From assembly GCA_035461385.1 (NCBI GenBank), contig DATHVI010000058.1, positions 1 through 39,997 of the forward strand: 39,997 bases of DNA. Direction: 5' to 3'. Shown in pieces: positions 5,953 to 11,949 of this stretch (positions within the stretch are counted from its first letter, which is position 1; each line of letters begins with the position of its first letter). A model generated the notes under the pieces. That model did no database searches. It was not told where the DNA came from and saw only the letters and a program-made list of their open reading frames with translations. Both the position numbers and the translations under genes were made by a program. This DNA is from DATHVI01 sp035461385. Its GTDB lineage: Bacteria; Actinomycetota; Thermoleophilia; Solirubrobacterales; 70-9.

Positions 5953-8817
5953 ATGGTGGACGCCGTGCCACTGGTCGGGCGGCAACGCGAGCGCGAGTGG
6001 CTCGGAGCGGCGGTCACCGCGGCCACGGAGGGCAGCGGCGGGCTGGTCCTGCTGGCGGGCGAGGCGGGGGTCGGCAAGACCCGGCTCGCCGAGGAGGCCC
6101 TCCGGGGCGCTGACGCGCGCTTCCTTCGCGGCAGCGCAACCCCGGCGGCGCCTCCCTACGGGCCGATCGTCACCGTGCTGCGCGCGGCGTCACGCTCGGA
6201 TCCCGCCGCGTTCGAGGCCTGCGGGCCGCTTCGAGCGCACCTCGCGCTGCTCCTCCCCGAGCTCGGCGAGGCGCCGGCGAGCAGCGATCGCGCGACGTTG
6301 TTCGAGGCGATCCGATGCGCGCTGGCGACGATTGCCGGCGACCGTCCTGCGTCGATCCTGCTCGACGACCTCCAGTGGTCCGACGGCACGACGCTCGAAC
6401 TGCTGGCGTCCGTCGCCGGTTCGCTCACCGAGCTGCCGCTGCTGCTCGTCGCCGCCTACCGATCCGATGAGTGCCCCCGCGGTCACCCGGTACGGCGCCT
6501 TCGCAGCGACCTCCGTCGCGCGCGCCTGCTGCGCGAGCTCACGGTCGACCCGCTGGATCCAGAGGACACCGCAGAGCTCGCCGGGCAGCTGCTCGGCGGG
6601 CGGCCGGCGCCGGGCCTCGCGGCGATCCTTCACGAGCGCACCCAGGGAGTGCCGTTCTTCATCGAGGAGCTCGCGGCGGCGCTGCGCGCCGAGGGCCGGC
6701 TCGAGCCCGGGCCCGACGGCGTCGAGCTGAACCTCGACGCCCAGGTCCCGCTGCCGGAGACGGTTCGCGATGCGGTACTCCTCCAGCTCGGCGACCTCGG
6801 CGATGCCGCCCGCGCCGCGGCGGAGGTCGCGGCGATCGCCGGACCGTCGTTCGAGCTCGACGCCGTCGCCGGCATCGCCGAGGAGGCCGGGCTCGCCGAG
6901 TTGCTCGAGTCCGGCCTGATCGCCGAGGCGGGGGCCGGGCGGGCGGCGTTCCGCCATCCGCTCGCCCGTGAGGCGATCTACGAGGACGTCCCGTGGCTGC
7001 GGCGGCGTGCCCTCCACCGGGAGCTCGCCGAGGGGCTCGCGGGGCGCGGCGGCTTCGAGTCCGAAGTCGCGTCGCACTGGCTCGCCGCGCGGGAGGACGA
7101 GCGCGCGCGCGGGGCGCTGATCGACGCCGTCGGCGGGCTCGCGGCGGTCCATGCGTATCGTGACGCCGCCCGGCTCGGCCGCCAGGCACTCGAGCTGTGG
7201 CCCGACGGCGAGCGGGTCGACGAGCGGATCGCGTTCCTCGAGCGTTACGGCCGCTGGGCTGAGCTCGCGGGCGAGTTCGCCGAGGCGGCGCGCGCCCAGC
7301 GCGAGGTGGTCGCGGCGCACCGATCGCGCGGAGCGGGGAAGGCGCTCGGCGAAGCCGGGCGGCGCCTGGCCGGAATCTACGAGCTCCAGGGCGACCGCCA
7401 GCGGGCGCTTCAGACGCGGCGGGTCGCGGCTGACGCGTTCGCGGACAGCGGGTTCGCCGGCGGCGCCGCCGCCGAGCGGTTGATCGCCGCCTCTCACCTC
7501 ACCGAGGGGGGCTCGCACACGGAGGCGATCGAGCTCGCGTGCGCGGCCGGGGAGGAGGCGCTGCGGGCCGAGCGCGTCGACCTCCGGGGCCGCGCCCTGG
7601 CGCTCGAGGGCGATGCCCGGGCTCGGCGAGGAGAGATCGATCGCGGGATCGAGGCGGTTCGAGCCGGCCTCTCGCTCGCGCTCGAGCACGACCTGACGCT
7701 GGTCGCGGCCGAGGCCTACCAGCGTCTCGGCACGGCGCTCCAAGTCGCCGCCGACTACGGCGGCGCGCAGGAGGCGCTGACCACGGCGCTCGGCCTCTGC
7801 GAGGGGGGCGGGGACGAGCGGCTCGAGCACTCGTGCGTGAGCTGCGTCGTCTACGTCCTGCGCGAGCTCGGCGAATGGAAGCGGGCGGACGAGCTTGCGG
7901 ACGAGCTGCGCCCGGCGGGGTCGCCGGCCCACGAGACGTTCGTCGCCGATGGGGTCCGCGGCTCGATCCACGCCTTCCGCGGCGAGGCCCGCAGGGCCCG
8001 GCCGCTGTTGCTTCGCTGCTTCAGGGCTGCGACCCGGATCGGGCAGATCTCGATGCAGCTCGACAGCGCCGCCGCGCTCGCGCTGCTCGAGGAACAGGAG
8101 GGTGCTGTCGACGCCGCCCGGGGCCAGTGCGCGTTCCTGCTCGAGGTCTGGGAGCGCAGCGAGGACCACCACTATGCGGTCTGGGGGCTGCGCTGGGCGG
8201 CGTCCTTCCACGCCCGCCGCCGGGCGCTCGCCGACGCTCGTGCCTGCGCCGAGGCGCTGTCGGCGATCGCCAGCGCCAGCGGGCACAGCGACGCCCTCGC
8301 CGCGCTCGCGCACGCCCTCGCCGAGACCGCGCTGGCCGAGGGCGACGCGGACGCCGCCGCCGAGCAGCTCGAGCGCGCGGTCGAGCTTCACGCTCACCTC
8401 GAGATCCCGTTCGAGCGCGCCCAGATCCAGCTCCGGGCCGGGGTCGCTTGCGCGCTCGCGGGCGAGCGCGAGCGGGCGCTCGAGCACCTGCGCCAGGCGC
8501 ACCGGTCCGCGCGCCGGCTCGGTGCGCGCCCGCTGGCGCTCGAGGCGGCCGCCGAAGTGACGAAGCTCGGGGAGTCGGTCGAGAAGCAGCTCGGGCGCCG
8601 AGCTGCCGCCGAGCACGACAACGGCGGCCTCTCGCGCCGCGAGGTCGAGGTGATCCGCCTCGTTGCCGCCGGCCAGACGAACCGCCAGATCGCCGCCGAG
8701 CTCGTGCTCAGCACGCGGACGGTCGACATGCACGTCCGCAACATCCTCGCCAAGCTGCGGTGCCGCACCCGGACTGAGGCGGCCTCGAAGGCCGCCCAAC
8801 TGGGTGTGCTCGACTAG
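5953..8817 (+). CDS. LAL-family (MalT-like) LuxR transcriptional regulator with AAA ATPase domain
   Basis: The 954-aa protein has the full large ATP-binding LuxR layout. An N-terminal AAA_16/STAND ATPase has Walker A GEAGVGKT at residues 36-43 and Walker B SILLDDLQWSDG near residue 133. A long central all-alpha region (about residues 350-870) is rich in TPR-like helical hairpins. The C-terminal LuxR HTH begins LSRREVEVIRLVAAGQTNRQ near residue 893. Such proteins switch between ADP- and ATP-bound states in response to an inducer bound by the helical region and then activate transcription. Inducer and targets cannot be told; neither neighbour is an obvious target. The stop shares the palindrome CTAG with the convergent gene's stop. 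Confidence 0.95.
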   Translation: MVDAVPLVGRQREREWLGAAVTAATEGSGGLVLLAGEAGVGKTRLAEEALRGADARFLRGSATPAAPPYGPIVTVLRAASRSDPAAFEACGPLRAHLALLLPELGEAPASSDRATLFEAIRCALATIAGDRPASILLDDLQWSDGTTLELLASVAGSLTELPLLLVAAYRSDECPRGHPVRRLRSDLRRARLLRELTVDPLDPEDTAELAGQLLGGRPAPGLAAILHERTQGVPFFIEELAAALRAEGRLEPGPDGVELNLDAQVPLPETVRDAVLLQLGDLGDAARAAAEVAAIAGPSFELDAVAGIAEEAGLAELLESGLIAEAGAGRAAFRHPLAREAIYEDVPWLRRRALHRELAEGLAGRGGFESEVASHWLAAREDERARGALIDAVGGLAAVHAYRDAARLGRQALELWPDGERVDERIAFLERYGRWAELAGEFAEAARAQREVVAAHRSRGAGKALGEAGRRLAGIYELQGDRQRALQTRRVAADAFADSGFAGGAAAERLIAASHLTEGGSHTEAIELACAAGEEALRAERVDLRGRALALEGDARARRGEIDRGIEAVRAGLSLALEHDLTLVAAEAYQRLGTALQVAADYGGAQEALTTALGLCEGGGDERLEHSCVSCVVYVLRELGEWKRADELADELRPAGSPAHETFVADGVRGSIHAFRGEARRARPLLLRCFRAATRIGQISMQLDSAAALALLEEQEGAVDAARGQCAFLLEVWERSEDHHYAVWGLRWAASFHARRRALADARACAEALSAIASASGHSDALAALAHALAETALAEGDADAAAEQLERAVELHAHLEIPFERAQIQLRAGVACALAGERERALEHLRQAHRSARRLGARPLALEAAAEVTKLGESVEKQLGRRAAAEHDNGGLSRREVEVIRLVAAGQTNRQIAAELVLSTRTVDMHVRNILAKLRCRTRTEAASKAAQLGVLD

Positions 8818-8981
8818 CGGCGGCTCGATCTGCGGCGGCGAATCGTTGCGACCGCCAGGCTCCCTATCGCCACGATGAGGACGATCGCCAAGATCAGCGG
8901 GATGACGCGGATCGCCGCGATCAAGAGAATCGCCACGACCACGCCGATGACGGCCAAGCCGACCTTCTTCGAGGCCGCCAT
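8814..8981 (-). CDS. Small membrane protein, 55 aa
   Basis: From the ATG at 8981 the product begins MAASKKVG and continues as one long hydrophobic stretch of about 38 residues, enough for one or two membrane helices, then ends in the basic tail IRRRRSSRR. The positive tail would stay cytoplasmic. A 9-codon open frame (ATG at 9010, ending TGATG on this gene's start) lies just upstream and could couple translation. The stop codon overlaps the LAL regulator's stop (CTAG shared at 8814-8817). The function is unknown. Confidence 0.65.
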   Translation of the reverse strand: MAASKKVGLAVIGVVVAILLIAAIRVIPLILAIVLIVAIGSLAVATIRRRRSSRR

Positions 8982-9023
8982 CAGGCCCCGTCTCCGGCGC
9001 GCGCCGACATCGGGCCCGTGTAG

Positions 9024-9038
9024 ACCAATTGGTATACC
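9024..9038. promoter_or_regulatory. Overlapping palindromes ACCAATTGGT and GGTATACC, candidate operator
   Basis: A perfect 10-bp palindrome (9024-9033) overlaps a perfect 8-bp palindrome (9031-9038) in the region upstream of both the 55-aa membrane protein (minus) and the tungsten-enzyme operon (plus). GGTATACC resembles the core of GntR/FadR-type operators. Which protein binds here, and which gene it controls, is not visible. Confidence 0.4.
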
Positions 9039-9085
9039 CCGCAAGCGGCGTTCAGGCACTCGGCTTCAAAGCACGCGCCCCGGAG

Positions 9086-9091
9086 TAGACT
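9086..9091 (+). promoter_or_regulatory. Putative -10 box (TAGACT) of the mobA-moaD/AOR/formate dehydrogenase operon
   Basis: TAGACT matches the -10 boxes of neighbouring genes exactly. Transcription would start near 9097-9099, giving a leader of about 57 nt before the GTG at 9155. No clear -35 box is seen. Confidence 0.45.
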
Positions 9092-9160
9092 TGGAGGGCT
9101 CACGATCCCCTTCTTTTTGATGATGATTTCCCTTGGGTCTGAGGCCCTCCAATCGTGAGC
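9091..9160 (+). promoter_or_regulatory. Leader with two alternating 9-bp inverted repeats, one covering the start codon
   Basis: TTGGAGGGC (9091-9099) is complementary to GCCCTCCAA (9144-9152), and GCTCACGAT (9098-9106) is complementary to ATCGTGAGC (9152-9160), which contains the GTG start at 9155-9157. The order A-B-A'-B' means the two helices interleave, as in a switch or pseudoknot. If transcription starts near 9098, the 5' end of the message would pair with the start codon. No Shine-Dalgarno sequence is present. Confidence 0.5.
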
Positions 9161-10003
9161 GCGTCGCGGGCCGGCATCGTGCTCGTCGGGGGTCGGTCGA
9201 CCCGAATGGGGCGGCCGAAGGCGACCCTCGAGTGGCATGGATCGACACTCGCGCGGCGAGTGACGGGCATCGTCGCCCGGGCGGTCGACGGACCGGTCGT
9301 CGTCGTCCGTGCCCCGGGACAGGCCCTGCCCTCGCTCCCTGCCGCCGCGGAGGTGGTCGAGGACGAGGTTGAGGGCAGGGGACCGTTGCAGGGACTCGCC
9401 ACCGGGATCGAGGCCCTCGCCGAGCGGGCGGAGCTCGCGTACGTCTCCTCCACCGACGTGCCGTTCGTCCACCCGGCCTTCGTCCGCCGGGTGCTCGCCG
9501 CGGTCGGCCCCGACGTCGATGTCGCGCTGCCGGAGGTGGGGGGCTACCGACAGCCGCTCGCGGCGGCCTACCGGACTACGCTGCTCGCACCGCTGCGGGA
9601 GCTGATCGCCGAGGAGCGCTGGCGGCCTGCGTTCCTGTTCGAGCGCTGCCGAGTCCGGCTGTTGGGCGAGGACGAGCTGCTTGCCGACTCGCGGCTGGCC
9701 GCCGCCGACCCCGAGCTTCTCTCTGTGGTCAACCTCAACGAGCCGGCCGACTACGAGGCTGCCCGCGCCCGCCCGCCGGCTCCGGTCGAGGTCCGGCGCT
9801 TCGGGATCCTGCGACGCGCCAACGGATCCGATCCGCTCGCGGTGCGCGCGGCGACCCTCGGCGCCGCCGCGGCTGCCGCCGGCATCGAGCTCTCCGACCA
9901 TGTCGTCGCGGCGCTGAACGGCGACCAGATCAGCCGCGACCCCGAGGCTCCCCTGGCGGCCGGGGACACGGTCTCCTTCCTCACCGCCGACGGAGGCGGC
10001 TAG
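9155..10003 (+). CDS. MobA-type molybdopterin nucleotidyltransferase fused to a MoaD/ThiS domain
   Basis: Residues 1-200 match MobA, which attaches GMP to the metal-pterin. The nucleotide-binding motif is IVLVGGRSTRMGRPKATLEW, followed by the Asp motif YVSSTDVPFVHP and QPLAAAYR. Residues about 208-282 form a second domain starting VEVRRFGILRRANG and ending VVAALNGDQISRD then GDTVSFLTADGGG. This is the ubiquitin-like MoaD/ThiS pattern, and its Gly-Gly end is at the natural C-terminus, where thiocarboxylation occurs. The protein may therefore be both sulfur donor subunit and guanylyltransferase. It heads the AOR/formate dehydrogenase operon, 4 nt before the AOR gene. The MobA part is certain; the MoaD call rests on pattern and the Gly-Gly end. 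Confidence 0.88.
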   Translation: MSASRAGIVLVGGRSTRMGRPKATLEWHGSTLARRVTGIVARAVDGPVVVVRAPGQALPSLPAAAEVVEDEVEGRGPLQGLATGIEALAERAELAYVSSTDVPFVHPAFVRRVLAAVGPDVDVALPEVGGYRQPLAAAYRTTLLAPLRELIAEERWRPAFLFERCRVRLLGEDELLADSRLAAADPELLSVVNLNEPADYEAARARPPAPVEVRRFGILRRANGSDPLAVRAATLGAAAAAAGIELSDHVVAALNGDQISRDPEAPLAAGDTVSFLTADGGG

Positions 10004-10007
10004 CGAG

Positions 10008-11909
10008 ATGCGGTCCGCGCCGCCCACCGCCGCTGTCGACGATGTCCCCCGCGCGCCGGGGTCCGACTTGAGCTCGACGCCGGGCGGCAGCTTCGGACGC
10101 GCGCTGGTCGTCGAGCTCGGCGATCGCGAGGCGTGGACCTTGGATCTGGCGCCCGCGATCCTCCGGCGCTGGATCGGCGGCGTCGGGCTCGGAACCTGGC
10201 TCATGCACCGGCTCGCACCGCCCGGCGTCGACCCACTCAGCCCCGATGCGCCGCTCGCCTTCTGCTTCTCGCCGCTGGTCGGCACCCCGCTGACGACGAG
10301 CGCGAAGTTCGCCGTCGTTGCGAAGTCGCCGCTCACCGGATTGCTCAACGACGCGCTGGCATCGAGTCACTTCGCGATCGCAGGCAAGCTGACCGGCCAC
10401 GACGCGATCGTCATCCGCGGCGCCAGCCCGACGCCGGCGGCGCTCGTCGTCGACGGCTCCGGGATCCGGGTTGAGGCCGCCGACGACCTCTGGGGCCTGC
10501 CGGCGGCGGAGGCGGAGGCTCGGTTGCGCACCCGACTCGGCAAGCGCTACCGCGTGGCAGCGATCGGCCCTGCCGGCGAGCGGCTGGTGCGCTACGCGAC
10601 GGTCTCGCACGACGGTCGCCACGCCGGACGCGGCGGCCTCGGCGCGGTGCTCGGGGCGAAGCGCCTGAAGGCGGTCGCGGTGGCGCCGGCGACGAAGGTC
10701 CCGCCCGCCGACCCCGAGGCGGTGGTCGCCGCCGCGCGCGAGCTGCGCTCGCGATCCTTCGGTCCCGCCACCGCCAAGTACCGCGAGCTCGGCACGCTGG
10801 CCAACCTGCTCGCCTTCAACGAGATCGCAACGCTGCCGACCCGCAACTTCAGCGCCTCCTCGTTCACCGAGGCACCGCGCCTCGCCGCCGAGGAGCTCGC
10901 CGAGATGCGCCAGGTCGCCCGCCAAAGCTGCGCTTCGTGCACGATCGGCTGCGAGCACATCTACCGGACGAAGGGGAGCGGCGGGGCGAACGGCGGCAGC
11001 GCGCGGGTCGAGTACGAGAACGCGTTCGCGCTCGGCCCGCTGTGCGAGGTCTCGGACCCCGATGCGGTGCTGGCCGCGAGCGCTCGCTGTGACGAGCTCG
11101 GTCTCGACACGATCTCCGCCGGCGGAACGATCGCCTGGGCGATGGAGTGTGCCGAGCGTGGCCTGATCGATGCGCCATGGCTGCGGTTCGGCGATCCCGC
11201 CGCCCTGCTGCGCGCGATCGAGGAGATCGGCGCCCGCAGCGGGCTCGGGGCGCTGCTTTCGGAGGGGTCGCGACGGGCGGCCGAGCGGGTGGGCGGCGGC
11301 TCCGAGGCGTTCGCGCCGCACGTCAAGGGACTCGAGCTGCCCGGGTATGAGCCCCGCACCCTCCACGCGATGGCACTTGGTCTCGCGGTCAACGCCCGGG
11401 GCGCCGACCATAACCGGTCCGGCGCCTACGAGGCTGACCTCTCCGGCGCCCACGATCGCCTCGCGGGCGGGCCCACCCACGTCGCCGCGGCGGTCGAGAG
11501 CGAGGACCGGGCAGCGGTGATGGACTCGCTGATCCTCTGCAAGTTCCTACGCGGCGTGTTCGAGGAGCCCTTCGAAGACTGGGCGGGGCTGCTGCGACCG
11601 GTCACCGGGTGGCCGGTGAGCGGCGAGGAGCTGCGCAGCACCGCGCGAAGAATCGTCGTCGGCAAGCGGCTGTACAACCTCCGCGAGGGGTGGACGCCGG
11701 CCGATGACTGGCTGCCCGAGCGCTTTCTCTCCGAGCCCCTGGAGATGGGGTCGGGACGGGAGGCGGAGCTGACGCCGGCTCGCCTGCGATCGATGATCGA
11801 CACCTACTACGAAACTCGGGGCCTTGACCCGGAAGGACGGCCGCGGCGCGAGGTCCTCGCGGAGCTTGATCTCGACGCCGACCTCGACCTGCGCCAATTC
11901 GTTCATTAA
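10008..11909 (+). CDS. Aldehyde:ferredoxin oxidoreductase family tungsten enzyme
   Basis: The 633-aa length is normal for AOR. The N-terminal domain shows the pterin-binding pattern IGGVGLGTWLMHR, then DPLSPDAPLAFCFSPLVGTP and VVAKSPLTG. The [4Fe-4S] ligands are C308, C311 and C315 (SCASCTIGC) and C511 (LILCKFL). The proposed catalytic residues of Pyrococcus AOR have counterparts in Glu of VEYENAFALG (335/337) and His468 of NARGADHNRSG. AORs interconvert aldehydes and carboxylic acids using a tungsten bis-pterin with low-potential electrons. No dedicated ferredoxin subunit is adjacent; the next gene carries iron-sulfur domains and is followed by a flavin subunit. The substrate is unknown. Start ATG at 10008 has only a weak ribosome binding site. 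Confidence 0.93.
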   Translation: MRSAPPTAAVDDVPRAPGSDLSSTPGGSFGRALVVELGDREAWTLDLAPAILRRWIGGVGLGTWLMHRLAPPGVDPLSPDAPLAFCFSPLVGTPLTTSAKFAVVAKSPLTGLLNDALASSHFAIAGKLTGHDAIVIRGASPTPAALVVDGSGIRVEAADDLWGLPAAEAEARLRTRLGKRYRVAAIGPAGERLVRYATVSHDGRHAGRGGLGAVLGAKRLKAVAVAPATKVPPADPEAVVAAARELRSRSFGPATAKYRELGTLANLLAFNEIATLPTRNFSASSFTEAPRLAAEELAEMRQVARQSCASCTIGCEHIYRTKGSGGANGGSARVEYENAFALGPLCEVSDPDAVLAASARCDELGLDTISAGGTIAWAMECAERGLIDAPWLRFGDPAALLRAIEEIGARSGLGALLSEGSRRAAERVGGGSEAFAPHVKGLELPGYEPRTLHAMALGLAVNARGADHNRSGAYEADLSGAHDRLAGGPTHVAAAVESEDRAAVMDSLILCKFLRGVFEEPFEDWAGLLRPVTGWPVSGEELRSTARRIVVGKRLYNLREGWTPADDWLPERFLSEPLEMGSGREAELTPARLRSMIDTYYETRGLDPEGRPRREVLAELDLDADLDLRQFVH

Positions 11910-11949
11910 CCTTGGTTACCTGGGCCCGGATCAAAGTGGAGGAGGCTTC

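Noticed and set aside
6190..8799. Long minus-strand open frame opposite the LAL regulator
   Set aside because: Low-complexity composition and no recognisable motif; the + strand gene has all family motifs and its own -10 box.
9091..9160. Molybdenum-cofactor (Moco) riboswitch upstream of mobA-moaD
   Set aside because: The leader is only about 57 nt and shows two simple complementary pairs, not the larger multi-stem structure known for that class. I report it only as an inverted-repeat leader.
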